NCBI RefSeq assembly: GCF_007990225.1
Contig: NZ_BJWF01000009.1
Span: 1 to 64,000, forward strand
From: Enterococcus villorum
GTDB lineage: Bacteria > Bacillota > Bacilli > Lactobacillales > Enterococcaceae
Direction: 5' to 3'
Length of the DNA: 64,000 nucleotides
The stretch's first letter is position 1. Every line of letters begins with the position of its first letter. Below are positions 41,357 to 51,462 of the stretch, one piece after another. The notes beneath the pieces were generated by a model. That model ran no database searches. It was not told where the DNA came from and saw only the letters and a list, made by a program, of their open reading frames with translations. The position numbers were made by a program, and so were the translations under genes.

Positions 41357-42826
41357 TCACATCTCTCCTAATTGTTGTTGCACACGTTTTTCATCTTGCT
41401 TGGTAAATACTGAGTTGACTAAAATCATTGGAACTTTCGTTGGTTCATTTAAATGGACAGTGGTTAGAATCAAATCAATTTCGCCAAATTCTACTCGTTT
41501 TTTTTGGTACTGACGTGCAGACAAAACAGCGACAATCTCTAATTCAGGGAATGCTTTTTTTACTTTGACTTTCAATAATTCTGAGGTGCCGACTCCACTA
41601 CTGCACATGATCACGACTCGCTTTTTTACAGGTGTTAATTCTTTGTATTTAACAAAATACAATGTTAAAAAACCAATTTCACTCTTTGATATATGATTCG
41701 TATGAAAGGTTTCTTGTACCATCTTACTAACTGTTTCAACTTGCTTAAATGTTTCGGTATATGCCAATTCAATGTCATTCAATAAATCATTTTTTATCAT
41801 GATTTCATGCTTCAATCGGTAGAGTAACGGCTGGATATGCCTATACAAATCTTGTCTATTCTCTTCTTGGTCAATTGCCAATCCCATTAAGCGACTCATA
41901 TGAGTAGAAAAAAAACAGGTAATTTCTTTTGCTTCATCTGAACCATTTTGATGTTTGATCTCGCCATTTTCGATCCTAGAAGAAATTAAGTATTGAAATA
42001 AATAAAAGCTCTCACTTTCAGGTAACGAAATGCCTAAGTATTGGCTCATTTTGAGCATCGTTTGTTTTGATAATTGGTATAATTCTTGGTTACAACGTAT
42101 CATTTGCTTGTCTTCTTCATTCAATTCCCAAAAGGTTTCTTCTAAATAAACCACTCCTTCACGAAACCGTTTAACTAGAATATAAAGATGAGAAAAAATA
42201 TTCATTGCATAAGGATAGGCAATCCGGCTAACTAATTTTTGTTCTATAAACTCTACGATTGTTGTAATAAAATTGATGTCAAAAGAATGGATCCATGACT
42301 GACTTGGCACTATTTTTTTATCATCTAATAAATTGATGCTTAACAACATATTGACAACTTTCCGAATATTTTTTTCTGCGCCTTCTACCCCGATACGTGC
42401 GCCTTGACGTATGAGTTTGAGATGATGGTTGGCTAAAAATAAATTGATTTTAGTTAAATCGTTATTGATGACCGAATTGCTTAAATAATAAGGTTGAAAT
42501 AATTCATGAATTAATAGTTTCTTAGGTGATTTAAACAATAAATTAATTAAAATTGCATTTCTTCTTTCTAGAGGTCCCTGGTGCTTTCGACTTTCATCGT
42601 TCCTGATGCTTTCATTTAAATACTTGTCGTAATCTAGGCGAAATCCTTTTCCCGCAACGGCTAAAATGATATCACCATTTCCAGAAACCTCATTTACTTT
42701 TTTTATCGTGCGATACACTGTTTTTGTTGAAACATGGGCAAATCCAGCTAACTCTTGAGCTGTGAGGGTCAATCCGTATTTAAGAAAGTATTCGATCATT
42801 TCTTTTTCTCTTTTACCGAGCTGCAT
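41357..42826 (-). CDS. PRD-containing transcriptional activator (BglG/MtlR type)
   Basis: Sugar-responsive regulator, 489 residues. An N-terminal helix-turn-helix (about residues 1-60, with AHVSTKTVYRTIKKVNE) is followed by two PTS regulation domains (about 180-390). A C-terminal IIB-like domain has the cysteine motif IMCSSGVGTSELL. Unlike MtlR it has no IIA domain at the end. Family members are activated by PTS phosphorylation when substrate is present. It is the first gene of its own operon, with a good AAGGAGG, and overlaps the IIA gene. A dyad lies upstream. Confidence 0.9.
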   Translation of the reverse strand: MQLGKREKEMIEYFLKYGLTLTAQELAGFAHVSTKTVYRTIKKVNEVSGNGDIILAVAGKGFRLDYDKYLNESIRNDESRKHQGPLERRNAILINLLFKSPKKLLIHELFQPYYLSNSVINNDLTKINLFLANHHLKLIRQGARIGVEGAEKNIRKVVNMLLSINLLDDKKIVPSQSWIHSFDINFITTIVEFIEQKLVSRIAYPYAMNIFSHLYILVKRFREGVVYLEETFWELNEEDKQMIRCNQELYQLSKQTMLKMSQYLGISLPESESFYLFQYLISSRIENGEIKHQNGSDEAKEITCFFSTHMSRLMGLAIDQEENRQDLYRHIQPLLYRLKHEIMIKNDLLNDIELAYTETFKQVETVSKMVQETFHTNHISKSEIGFLTLYFVKYKELTPVKKRVVIMCSSGVGTSELLKVKVKKAFPELEIVAVLSARQYQKKRVEFGEIDLILTTVHLNEPTKVPMILVNSVFTKQDEKRVQQQLGEM

Positions 42827-42884
42827 TTGTTCAACCTCCTTGTTTATACTATAACTGAATTTTCTGACTGTTTATTTTTTGTTC

Positions 42885-42902
42885 TGTCCACTACTTTGGA
42901 CA
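42885..42902. promoter_or_regulatory. Candidate operator dyad of the PTS operon
   Basis: TGTCCA-N6-TGGACA, a perfect inverted repeat about 60 bp upstream of the regulator start. A plausible binding site for the regulator itself; the -35/-10 of the operon are not clear (TATAGT nearer the gene is a possible -10). Confidence 0.45.
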
Positions 42903-42941
42903 TCTTGATGCACTTGTAAAAATATGAAACTTTTAACTAAC

Positions 42942-42984
42942 AAAAAAAGCCTGGAATGAAGGATCTTAAAGATCTTCATTCCAG
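42942..42984 (-). terminator. tuf terminator
   Basis: CTGGAATGAA/TTCATTCCAG (42951-42960 with 42975-42984), with further inner GATC pairing, followed on the minus strand by seven T (A run 42942-42948). Confidence 0.92.
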
Positions 42985-43023
42985 ACTTCAACGTCCGAAT
43001 AAATGTAGCTTTAGTAAGCTTAA

Positions 43024-44211
43024 TTAAGCTTTGATTTCAGTAACGACACCGGCACCAACTGTACGTCCGCCTTCACGGATTGAGAATTTAGTACCGTTTT
43101 CGATAGCGATTGGGTGGATTAATTCAACTTCCATTGTTACGTTATCACCAGGCATAACCATTTCAGTTCCTTCTGGTAATTCAACAACGCCTGTTACGTC
43201 AGTTGTACGGAAGTAGAATTGTGGACGGTAGTTAGTGAAGAATGGAGTATGACGTCCACCTTCTTCTTTTGTCAACACGTATACTTCTGCAGAGAATTTT
43301 GTATGAGGTGTGATTGTACCTGGTTTAGCTAAAACTTGTCCACGTTGGATGTCTTCACGTGCAACACCACGTAGTAAAGCACCAATGTTGTCTCCAGCTT
43401 CAGCGTAATCCAATAATTTACGGAACATTTCAACACCTGTTACAGTTGTTTGAGCTGTTTCTTCTGCGATACCAACGATATCTACAACGTCACCAACGCG
43501 AACTTGTCCACGTTCAACACGACCTGTAGCAACAGTACCACGACCAGTGATTGAGAATACGTCCTCAACTGGCATCATGAATGGTTTGTCGTTGTCACGT
43601 TCTGGAGTTGGGATATATTCGTCAACTGCAGCCATTAATTCAAGAATTTTTTCTTCGTATGAAGCGTCGCCTTCTAAAGCTTTCAAAGCTGAACCAGCAA
43701 CTACAGGAACATCGTCGCCAGGGAATTCGTATTCTGTTAATAAGTCACGAACTTCCATTTCAACTAATTCTAGTAATTCTTCGTCATCAACCATATCTAC
43801 TTTGTTCAAGAATACAACGATGTAAGGAACACCAACTTGACGAGATAATAGGATGTGTTCACGAGTTTGAGGCATAGGGCCATCAGCAGCAGATACTACT
43901 AAGATAGCTCCGTCCATTTGAGCCGCACCAGTGATCATGTTTTTAACGTAGTCCGCGTGTCCTGGGCAGTCAACGTGAGCGTAGTGACGAGTGTCAGTTT
44001 CGTATTCAACGTGAGCTGTTGAGATTGTGATTCCGCGTTCGCGTTCTTCTGGAGCACCATCAATTTGATCGTAAGCCATAGCTTGGCCGCCGTTTTTCTT
44101 AGATAGTACAGTTGTGATTGCTGCTGTTAAAGTTGTTTTACCGTGGTCAACGTGTCCGATTGTACCAATGTTAACGTGTGGTTTAGAACGGTCAAATTTT
44201 TCTTTTGCCAT
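43024..44211 (-). CDS. tuf: Elongation factor Tu
   Basis: GTPase that delivers aminoacyl-tRNA to the ribosome, 395 residues. G1 motif GHVDHGKT at 19-26, G3 DCPGH and G4 NKVD are intact. It starts [16 protein letters not shown] and ends [10 protein letters not shown]. It is the last gene of the str operon, 171 nt after fusA; that gap may hold an extra promoter, but none is convincing. Codon use is strongly biased, as for very highly expressed genes. Confidence 0.98.
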   Translation of the reverse strand: MAKEKFDRSKPHVNIGTIGHVDHGKTTLTAAITTVLSKKNGGQAMAYDQIDGAPEERERGITISTAHVEYETDTRHYAHVDCPGHADYVKNMITGAAQMDGAILVVSAADGPMPQTREHILLSRQVGVPYIVVFLNKVDMVDDEELLELVEMEVRDLLTEYEFPGDDVPVVAGSALKALEGDASYEEKILELMAAVDEYIPTPERDNDKPFMMPVEDVFSITGRGTVATGRVERGQVRVGDVVDIVGIAEETAQTTVTGVEMFRKLLDYAEAGDNIGALLRGVAREDIQRGQVLAKPGTITPHTKFSAEVYVLTKEEGGRHTPFFTNYRPQFYFRTTDVTGVVELPEGTEMVMPGDNVTMEVELIHPIAIENGTKFSIREGGRTVGAGVVTEIKA

Positions 44212-44382
44212 TTTAAAATGTCCTCCTAAAAATCCAATATATTTTTTATTTTTCTGATAGGTATATGATAAACAATAAGTCTATCACATGCCCATATCAT
44301 CGTTAATTATTTTACACGAAACTATATTAAAAATACAGCCTCTTGGTTAAATCTCTCGATTATACCCCAATTGTTTTAAGAA

Positions 44383-46467
44383 TTATTCAGCTTTGCCGCC
44401 GTTTTTCTTAATGATTTCTTCTTGAACTGATTTTGGTACGTCTTCATAATGATCAAATACCATCATAAATGTACCACGTCCTTGTGTTGCTGAACGCAAT
44501 GTTGTAGCGTAACCGAACATTTCAGCTAATGGAACAATCGCATTAACGATTTGTGAGTTACCATGTGCTTCCATACCTTCAACGCGTCCGCGTCGGCTCG
44601 TTACGTGACCCATAATATCACCTAAGTAATCTTCTGGAACAGTAATTGTTACTTTCATCATTGGTTCTAAAATAACAGGACGTGCATGTTTTGCAGCAGC
44701 TCTTAAAGCCATAGATGCAGCAACACGGAAGGCTGTTTCATTTGAATCGACGTCATGGTATGAACCATCATAAAGTTTTGCTTTAATATCCACTAATGGA
44801 TAGCCAGCAAGAACACCGTTGTTCATAGATTCTTCTAATCCTTTTTCAACCGCTGGGATGTATTCACGTGGAACAACCCCACCAACGATTGCGTTTTCGA
44901 ATTCGAATCCTTTACCTTCTTCGTTTGGTGTAAATTCAATCCATACGTGACCGTATTGACCTTTACCACCAGACTGACGTACAAATTTACCTTCAGCTTT
45001 TGTTGCTTCACGGAATGTTTCACGATAAGAAACTTGTGGAGCACCAACGTTTGCTTCAACTTTAAATTCACGTCTCATCCGGTCTACTAAAACGTCTAAG
45101 TGCAACTCACCCATACCTGAGATAACAGTTTCACCTGTTTCAACGTTTGTTTCAACACGGAATGATGGATCTTCTTCTGCAAGTTTTTGCAATGCTACAC
45201 CCATTTTATCTTGGTCAGCTTTTGATTTAGGTTCAACAGCCACTTGGATAACTGGATCAGGGAATTCAATTGATTCAAGAATAACCGGTGAATCCAATGC
45301 ACATAATGTATCACCTGTTGTTGTATCTTTCAATCCAACCGCAGCAGCGATATCACCAGAGTACACTTTATCAATTTCTTGACGAGTGTTGGCGTGCATT
45401 TGTAGGATACGTCCGATACGTTCTTTTTTGCCTTTAGAAGCGTTCAATACATATGAACCACTTTCAAGGACACCAGAATAAACACGGAAGAAAGTTAGAC
45501 GACCTACGAATGGGTCAGTCATTACTTTAAACGCTAATGAAGCAAAAGGTGCTTCATCGTCAGCCGGACGTGTTGTTTCTTCGTCTGTTTTTGTATCGAT
45601 CCCTTTAATTGCTTCAATATCAACTGGAGAAGGCAAGTAATCAAGAACGGCATCCAACATTAATTGAACCCCTTTATTCTTGAATGCAGAACCAGCTAAC
45701 ACTGGGAAGAATTCAACATTGATTGTTGCACGACGAATACCGGCAATCAATTCTTCTTGAGTGATTTCTTCACCTTCAAGATATTTCATCATTAGTTCTT
45801 CGTCTGTTTCAGCAACAGCTTCAACTAATTTTTCGCGCCATTCTTGAGCTTGTTCTGCATATTCTTCAGGAATTTCAGTTTCTTGAATATCTGTTCCTAA
45901 GTCATTTGTGTAGATTTCAGCTTTCATTTTAACCAAGTCAATGATTCCTGTGAAGTTATCTTCAGAACCGATTGGCAATTGGATTGGATGCGCGTTTGCT
46001 TGTAAACGATCATGTAATGATTTCACTGAGTATAAGAAGTCTGCACCGATTTTATCCATTTTGTTACAGAATACGATACGAGGTACTCGGTACTCAGTTG
46101 CTTGACGCCAAACTGTTTCAGTTTGAGGTTCAACACCTGATTGTGCATCAAGTACAGTTACCGCACCATCCAATACACGTAAAGAACGTTGTACTTCGAT
46201 TGTGAAGTCCACGTGTCCCGGTGTATCAATGATGTTTACACGGTAACCTTTCCACTGCGCTGTAGTCGCAGCAGATGTAATTGTGATACCACGTTCTTGT
46301 TCTTGTTCCATCCAGTCCATTTGTGAAGCTCCTTCATGGGTTTCACCAATTTTATGGATTTTACCAGTATAGTACAAGATACGCTCTGTTGTTGTAGTTT
46401 TACCTGCATCAACGTGCGCCATGATACCAATATTACGAGTTTTTTCTAGCGAAAATTCTCTTGCCAT
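44383..46467 (-). CDS. fusA: Elongation factor G
   Basis: Translocation GTPase, 694 residues. G1 [10 protein letters not shown]3 DTPGHVDFT and G4 CNKMDKIG are present, followed by domains II-V with a C-terminal [20 protein letters not shown]. It follows rpsG by 78 nt with AGGAG upstream. Confidence 0.98.
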   Translation of the reverse strand: MAREFSLEKTRNIGIMAHVDAGKTTTTERILYYTGKIHKIGETHEGASQMDWMEQEQERGITITSAATTAQWKGYRVNIIDTPGHVDFTIEVQRSLRVLDGAVTVLDAQSGVEPQTETVWRQATEYRVPRIVFCNKMDKIGADFLYSVKSLHDRLQANAHPIQLPIGSEDNFTGIIDLVKMKAEIYTNDLGTDIQETEIPEEYAEQAQEWREKLVEAVAETDEELMMKYLEGEEITQEELIAGIRRATINVEFFPVLAGSAFKNKGVQLMLDAVLDYLPSPVDIEAIKGIDTKTDEETTRPADDEAPFASLAFKVMTDPFVGRLTFFRVYSGVLESGSYVLNASKGKKERIGRILQMHANTRQEIDKVYSGDIAAAVGLKDTTTGDTLCALDSPVILESIEFPDPVIQVAVEPKSKADQDKMGVALQKLAEEDPSFRVETNVETGETVISGMGELHLDVLVDRMRREFKVEANVGAPQVSYRETFREATKAEGKFVRQSGGKGQYGHVWIEFTPNEEGKGFEFENAIVGGVVPREYIPAVEKGLEESMNNGVLAGYPLVDIKAKLYDGSYHDVDSNETAFRVAASMALRAAAKHARPVILEPMMKVTITVPEDYLGDIMGHVTSRRGRVEGMEAHGNSQIVNAIVPLAEMFGYATTLRSATQGRGTFMMVFDHYEDVPKSVQEEIIKKNGGKAE

Positions 46468-46545
46468 TTTCTTACTCCTCTCTTTATTTAAATCGATTGT
46501 AAATTGACTTTCTGCTGTTGTTTAAACCAACAGGCAGAGAGGATC

Positions 46546-47016
46546 TTACCAACGATAATGAGCAAATGCACGGTTGGCATCAGCCATTTTATGAGTGTCT
46601 TCACGTTTTTTAACAGAAGCACCTGTGTTGTTTGCAGCATCCATGATTTCTTTTGCTAAGCGTTCTTCCATTGTGTGTTCACCGCGCAAGCGAGCGTAGT
46701 TTACTACCCAACGAAGAGCTAAAGTTGTACGACGTTCAGGGCGAACTTCAACTGGTACTTGATAGTTTGAACCCCCAACACGACGTGCTTTAACTTCAAG
46801 AACAGGCATCACATTTTTCATGGCTTGTTCAAACACTTCTAATGGATCATTACCTGTAGATTCTTTAATCAAATCAAAGGCGTTATAAATAATACTAGCT
46901 GCAACACCGCGTTTTCCGTCAACCATTACACGGTTGATCAAGCGAGTTACTAATTTTGAGTTATAAATAGGATCTGGTAAAACATCACGTTTTGCAACAG
47001 GACCTTTACGTGGCAT
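46546..47016 (-). CDS. rpsG: 30S ribosomal protein S7
   Basis: Head assembly protein at the mRNA exit, 156 residues. It starts [21 protein letters not shown] and ends [15 protein letters not shown]. In E. coli S7 regulates the str operon; no equivalent site is evident in the 87-nt gap after rpsL, which holds only a short CTTACT/AGTAAG hairpin. Confidence 0.97.
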   Translation of the reverse strand: MPRKGPVAKRDVLPDPIYNSKLVTRLINRVMVDGKRGVAASIIYNAFDLIKESTGNDPLEVFEQAMKNVMPVLEVKARRVGGSNYQVPVEVRPERRTTLALRWVVNYARLRGEHTMEERLAKEIMDAANNTGASVKKREDTHKMADANRAFAHYRW

Positions 47017-47103
47017 CCGTAACTCCTCCTTCCGAAATATTCTTCATAGTAATTGTCTTACTGTAAAATAGTAAGAACAAATTTCATTTGTTTATAATTA
47101 AAA

Positions 47104-47517
47104 TTAAGCTTTAGGTTTTTTCGTACCGTATTTTGAACGGCTTTGTTTACGATCGTTTACACCAGCAGTATCTAGTGCGCCACGAACGATATGGTAACGT
47201 ACCCCTGGTAAGTCTTTTACACGTCCACCGCGTAATAATACCACGCTGTGTTCTTGTAAATTGTGACCAATCCCTGGGATATAAGCAGTAACTTCAATTA
47301 AGTTTGACAAACGAACACGAGCATATTTACGTAAAGCTGAGTTCGGTTTTTTAGGTGTCATTGTACCCACACGTGTTGCTACCCCACGTTTTTGAGGAGA
47401 GTTCACGTTTGTTTGAGTTTTCTTAAAGCTGTTATATCCTTTGTTCAAAGCAGGTGAATTAGATTTTTCCACCTTTGATTTACGAGGTTTACGTACTAAT
47501 TGGTTAATTGTAGGCAT
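47104..47517 (-). CDS. rpsL: 30S ribosomal protein S12
   Basis: Decoding-centre protein, 137 residues. The start is ATG 47517 ([15 protein letters not shown]) after AAGGAGG; a frame from 47538 runs through the ribosome-binding site. Lys56/57 in TPKKPNSA and Lys101 in GRVKDLPG are wild type, so no streptomycin-resistance change is seen. It heads the str operon. Confidence 0.97.
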   Translation of the reverse strand: MPTINQLVRKPRKSKVEKSNSPALNKGYNSFKKTQTNVNSPQKRGVATRVGTMTPKKPNSALRKYARVRLSNLIEVTAYIPGIGHNLQEHSVVLLRGGRVKDLPGVRYHIVRGALDTAGVNDRKQSRSKYGTKKPKA

Positions 47518-47538
47518 TCCTTGTTTCCTCCTTCCCAC

Positions 47539-47681
47539 GATTCGCGTCTAGTTCCACACATCCAGGTGGTTCTTTTTTTGCGATAAAAAATAAATGCAAT
47601 TTCTGCATCTTTATCAAATATGCTTTGATAAACAGTCAGCACGTCTCTTAACTAGAGACCTGTAGATAAAGCACCTTGGTT
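47539..47681 (-). promoter_or_regulatory. str operon leader with stem-loops
   Basis: Leader of about 150 nt containing TTTATCAAA/TTTGATAAA (47610-47618 with 47624-47632), GTCTCT/AGAGAC (47643-47648 with 47654-47659) and an ATGCA/TGCAT pair. It could control expression of rpsL onward, but it is not a recognised RNA family. Confidence 0.5.
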
Positions 47682-47710
47682 AGAATATCATGAATAAAAG
47701 TCTCTGTCAA
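47682..47710 (-). promoter_or_regulatory. str operon promoter
   Basis: Minus-strand TTGACA (47705-47710), exactly 17-bp spacer, TATTCT (47682-47687). Confidence 0.85.
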
Positions 47711-47827
47711 CTAGTGTTATGTATTTTTTTATTTGAGTTGAATCAAAAAATGGATGCTATCTTTTTCTTAAAATTCAATATAAAATAGCTATGAAATAAA
47801 ACAGACTAAAAAAGGTGGGCACAACGA

Positions 47828-48511
47828 ATGAATTTAAAAAAAGCAGCTGGCATTGAAGCAGCTAAATATGTAAAAGATGGAATGATTGTCGGCTTAGGCA
47901 CAGGTTCTACAGCCTACTATATGGTAGGAGAAATTGGCCGTCGTATGCGGGAAGAAGGATTAACTATTACTGGTGTTACCACTTCAATGCAAACAAAAGA
48001 ACAAGCCGAAAAACTTGGTATTCCTTTAAAGAGTATTGATGAAGTTTCAGAAGTCGATTTAACAATTGATGGGGCCGACGAAATCAGCAAAGATTTTCAA
48101 GGAATCAAAGGTGGTGGTGCCGCCCTTCTTTTTGAAAAAATCGTGGCTACGTATTCCAAACAAACTATTTGGATCGTTGATGAATCAAAACTAGTCAATC
48201 AGTTAGGGAAATTTCCTCTTCCGGTTGAGGTTATTCCTTATGGTTCGCAACAATTGATGCGAATCTTTCAAGAGAAAAACTACCATCCTGTGTTACGTAA
48301 AACAAACACTGGTGAAACTTTAAGAACAGATAGCGGACATTACATCATTGATTTACACTTAGAAGTGATTGATGATCCTGAGTCTTTAGCAACCTATCTT
48401 GATCAGTTGGTAGGCGTTGTAGAACATGGACTATTTTTAAATATGGTTTCAACCATCATTGTTGGTTCAGCTCAAGGAGTATCCATCATTGATACCCCCC
48501 ACCAAAAATAA
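47828..48511 (+). CDS. rpiA: Ribose-5-phosphate isomerase A
   Basis: Interconverts ribose-5-phosphate and ribulose-5-phosphate, 227 residues. It has [12 protein letters not shown] near the N-terminus, the catalytic DGADEI segment and [23 protein letters not shown] precedes the ATG. It fits with the nearby nucleoside catabolic genes, which release ribose-1-phosphate that DeoB converts to ribose-5-phosphate, although it is a separate transcription unit. Confidence 0.96.
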   Translation: MNLKKAAGIEAAKYVKDGMIVGLGTGSTAYYMVGEIGRRMREEGLTITGVTTSMQTKEQAEKLGIPLKSIDEVSEVDLTIDGADEISKDFQGIKGGGAALLFEKIVATYSKQTIWIVDESKLVNQLGKFPLPVEVIPYGSQQLMRIFQEKNYHPVLRKTNTGETLRTDSGHYIIDLHLEVIDDPESLATYLDQLVGVVEHGLFLNMVSTIIVGSAQGVSIIDTPHQK

Positions 48512-48637
48512 GCAGCCATACGAAACTTGATAAAAATGACTTGTTCAAAAAACACAAAAAAACTATCTTTTCAACCGACTTTATGCTACATTTTTACTGT
48601 TATATAGACAGAAAAACATTGCTAGAAAGGAATCACC

Positions 48638-49219
48638 ATGAAGATTATCGGTTATGCTCGCACAACCATCAATGATGTTGACCTTACAACCCAAGTGGAG
48701 CAACTCTCAGTTTTTGGTTGTCATGAAATTTTTCACGAGACATACGAGTCTAAAGATACGATGTCTAATAATATTTGTTTAGAAAAAGTAATCAAAGAAA
48801 TGCAACCAGGCGATACTTTAGTTATCTGTCAACTCCATCGTTTAGGAAAGTCCACTCGTCAGTTAACAGAGCTAACACAACTATTCAAAGACCGCGGCTT
48901 ACACTTAGTAAGTATCCAAGAAGAAATAGATACGCGTGAACCTATGGGAAAAATTTATTTTCAATTAATGGATGGTTTATCTACTATGGAATGTTCTTTG
49001 ATCAAAGAACGCACACTTGTTGGTCTATACGAAGCACGTAAAAAAGGAAAAATTGGTGGTCGTCCAAAAATTGACCCTAAAACAATCAAAAAAATCCGTC
49101 GTCTGTATTATGAAAAAAAAGAAACGATTCAGTTAATTTCTACTAAATGCGGTGTATCAGTCGGTACATGTTATAAATATATTAATCTTCCAGAAAAAGA
49201 AATCCAGCAATTATATTAA
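48638..49219 (+). CDS. Serine-recombinase-like protein without catalytic serine
   Basis: Resolvase/invertase family, 193 residues, with an N-terminal recombinase fold (1-135) and a C-terminal helix-turn-helix (about 145-190, after GGRPKID). The family start is normally IGYARVSTxxQ with nucleophile Ser10; here it reads IGYARTTINDVD, with Thr10. The conserved LDRLGRS is ICQLHRLGKS here, so the Asp is His and the second Arg is Lys. IDTREPMGKIYFQLMDGLSTME and LIKERT are retained. I infer a domesticated DNA-binding protein, not an active recombinase. AGAAAGGAA precedes the ATG. It lies between rpiA and gpmA with its own terminator and no transposon ends nearby. Confidence 0.85.
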   Translation: MKIIGYARTTINDVDLTTQVEQLSVFGCHEIFHETYESKDTMSNNICLEKVIKEMQPGDTLVICQLHRLGKSTRQLTELTQLFKDRGLHLVSIQEEIDTREPMGKIYFQLMDGLSTMECSLIKERTLVGLYEARKKGKIGGRPKIDPKTIKKIRRLYYEKKETIQLISTKCGVSVGTCYKYINLPEKEIQQLY

Positions 49220-49291
49220 GAGACGGCTCTCAACATCTTCTTCAAGTAAATGACTGAGGGAAACAGTCAAATGAATCACTGTATCGCTTAG

Positions 49292-49337
49292 ATAGGTTTA
49301 CCAACAGATTCCATAATGGTTGGTAGGCCTATTTCTT
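49292..49337 (+). terminator. Terminator after the recombinase-like gene
   Basis: ATAGGTTTACCAAC pairs with GTTGGTAGGCCTAT (49292-49305 with 49319-49332, one internal mismatch), followed by a T-rich stretch. The remainder of 49338-49496 is AT-rich and presumably holds the gpmA promoter (TACAAT at 49438 is a possible -10). Confidence 0.65.
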
Positions 49338-49496
49338 TCTCTTCATTCAGAAAAATTAATTTTGTTTTTATCTTTCTTACTTTGTTATTCCGTCTTATTA
49401 ACTTCATTTTTCAATGGAAATCTGTTCCAAAAAATTGTACAATAAAGCAGAACTGAAATTTTCAGAAATATAACCTATCTTAAAGGAGAGCTAAAC

Positions 49497-50183
49497 ATGC
49501 CAAAATTAGTTTTTTCTCGTCATGGTCTTAGTGAATGGAATGCATTAAATCAATTTACTGGTTGGGCTGACGTAAACTTAGCACCAGAAGGAATCGAAGA
49601 AGCAAAAGAAGGCGGACGCAAAATCAAAGAAGCTGGAATCGAATTTGATGTTGCTTATACTTCTGTTTTAACTCGTGCAATCAAAACTTGTAACTTGATT
49701 TTAGAACACTCAGATCAACTTTGGGTTCCTCAAATTAAATCATGGCGCTTAAACGAACGTCACTATGGTAAATTACAAGGATTAAACAAAAAAGAAACAG
49801 CTGAAAAATATGGTGATGATCAAGTACACATCTGGCGTCGTTCATACGACACTCTTCCTCCATTAATGGACGAAAGTGATGAAGGTTCAGCAGCAAACGA
49901 TCGTCGTTATGCAATGCTAGACAAACGCGATATTCCTGGTGGCGAAAACTTAAAAGTTACTTTGGAACGTGCTTTACCATTCTGGCAAGACGAAATTGCG
50001 CCAGCTTTACTAGACAACAAAACTGTTTTAGTAGCTGCACATGGTAACTCTCTACGCGCTTTGGCAAAACACATTGAAGGCATCTCTGATGAAGACATCA
50101 TGGATCTTGAAATTCCAACTGGCCAACCACTTGTTTATGAATTAAACGATGATTTAACAGTTGCTAAAAAATACTATTTATAA
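49497..50183 (+). CDS. gpmA: 2,3-bisphosphoglycerate-dependent phosphoglycerate mutase
   Basis: Glycolytic interconversion of 3- and 2-phosphoglycerate, 228 residues. The phosphorylated histidine is His9 in SRHGLSEWN; the second catalytic histidine lies in [23 protein letters not shown] is the conserved substrate loop. AAAGGAGA precedes the ATG. A single gene with a strong terminator, and codon use biased as for glycolytic genes. Confidence 0.97.
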   Translation: MPKLVFSRHGLSEWNALNQFTGWADVNLAPEGIEEAKEGGRKIKEAGIEFDVAYTSVLTRAIKTCNLILEHSDQLWVPQIKSWRLNERHYGKLQGLNKKETAEKYGDDQVHIWRRSYDTLPPLMDESDEGSAANDRRYAMLDKRDIPGGENLKVTLERALPFWQDEIAPALLDNKTVLVAAHGNSLRALAKHIEGISDEDIMDLEIPTGQPLVYELNDDLTVAKKYYL

Positions 50184-50207
50184 AATAGATAATTGATTAT
50201 AAGTAAG

Positions 50208-50257
50208 ACAGCCCCTGTATTTCCTATTATTATAAGAAATACAGGGGCTGTTTTTTT
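50208..50257 (+). terminator. gpmA terminator
   Basis: A 16-bp perfect stem (50208-50223 with 50236-50251), 12-nt loop, then seven T. Confidence 0.95.
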
Positions 50258-50583
50258 GAGAGATTGTATAGACGGCAGTTCTCGCTATCTAATGCTGAGA
50301 GTACCAACGTGCCTAATAATGTAAAGAAGCTTCGAAAAACAACTACCCCACTTACTTCTTCATATACAAGTAATGACTAAAAAACAATATAGACATTACC
50401 TATATTATTCTCAAAGTGATAGAGTTCAATTTCATGAATGTTTTATTATTACTCAATTAGCTAAATGAATAAACAGTAAGATTGACATCTAAGCTTATAT
50501 GCTACCTAATGTGAAATTGTAGATTGAATAAAGTAGATAATAATTGATTATGTAAAAAATATGCTCCTGTTTTTAAATACGAA
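50258..50583. other. Gene-free AT-rich stretch
   Basis: About 325 bp between the gpmA terminator and the end of the response regulator gene. I find no open frame with a ribosome-binding site, no clear terminator for the regulator and no repeat. It may be decayed sequence. Confidence 0.5.
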
Positions 50584-51174
50584 CTACATCTTAATTGTAA
50601 TAATTCCTAACTCAATCCCACGTACTACAGCTGAAACGGTAGAATGAACATTTAACTTGTTTAAAATGTGTTGCATATGAGTTGAAACCGTCCGTCGACT
50701 ACTATAAATAATTTCAGCAATTTCTTGTTGGCTCTTACCTTTAGCTACTAGCTGCAAAATTTTATTTTCCGTTTTTGTTAAACTTACATATATTTTTTCA
50801 TATTCTGGAAAAATTGTATCTCCCCCATTTACTAGATGAATCTTCGTCACGAGATCTTCCACTGAACTTGTTTTATTGACAAATGCTTTTGCCCCAATTT
50901 TTATTGCTTCTTCATAATTTCCAATCAATGTGCTACCTGAAAGAAAAATAAGTTTTGTTTCTGGGAAAGACTCAAGTATTTTTTTTCCTTCTTCTAAACC
51001 ATTTTTCTCACCTAAACGAATATCCATCAACACAACGTCTGGTTTTTCTTGCTTGACTACTTCAAGACAATCTTTACGATGATTACATGCAACAAAGTGA
51101 TCAAAATACTTCCTTAAATATAATTCAAGGCTTTGTAAAAAAAGTTCATGGTCATCAAATAAGATAATTTTCAT
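50584..51174 (-). CDS. Orphan LuxR/NarL-type response regulator
   Basis: 196 residues. The receiver domain has the acidic pair Asp7-Asp8 and the phosphoacceptor Asp51 in VVLMDIRLG, with the conserved Lys in FVNKTSS. The C-terminal LuxR helix-turn-helix reads LTKTENKILQLVAKGKSQQEIAEII. No sensor kinase gene adjoins it. It is transcribed away from the secreted-protein gene at 51463 and may control it. Start ATG 51174 matches the family; ATG 51198 is possible. It lies at the edge of an AT-rich patch and may use a kinase encoded elsewhere. Confidence 0.85.
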   Translation of the reverse strand: MKIILFDDHELFLQSLELYLRKYFDHFVACNHRKDCLEVVKQEKPDVVLMDIRLGEKNGLEEGKKILESFPETKLIFLSGSTLIGNYEEAIKIGAKAFVNKTSSVEDLVTKIHLVNGGDTIFPEYEKIYVSLTKTENKILQLVAKGKSQQEIAEIIYSSRRTVSTHMQHILNKLNVHSTVSAVVRGIELGIITIKM

Positions 51175-51400
51175 TACTATAATATCATCCCTTTCCATGC
51201 AAAAGCTCAGAAGAAAATTTTCTATTTTTTATAATCTTTCATGCTTATTCGTTTTAAGTAGGTAAAACGAGAAATAAAATAACGTATATTGCTTATTTTA
51301 AAAAGTTTTTTTTTATTCTACAATTAATGTTATCAAGAGATAGAACAACTCAGCGTAGATTTTAAAGTAGTGGGCACTTTTACATACAAGAAAAGCATAC

Positions 51401-51427
51401 TTGGATATAAAACAACACTATTATAAA
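51401..51427 (+). promoter_or_regulatory. Possible promoter of secreted-protein gene
   Basis: TTGGAT (51401-51406), 15-bp spacer, TATAAA (51422-51427). The short spacer suggests need of an activator. The 288-bp gap between the regulator and this gene has no other gene. Confidence 0.4.
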
Positions 51428-51462
51428 ATAAATAATTTTTTAGAAAGAAGGAATAATTGATC

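Noticed and set aside
44212-44382. Separate tuf promoter between fusA and tuf
   Set aside because: Several AT-rich hexamers occur, but none has both good elements at 16-18 bp spacing.
48638-49219. Transposon-borne resolvase
   Set aside because: No transposase, terminal inverted repeats or res-like site nearby; flanking genes are core metabolism.
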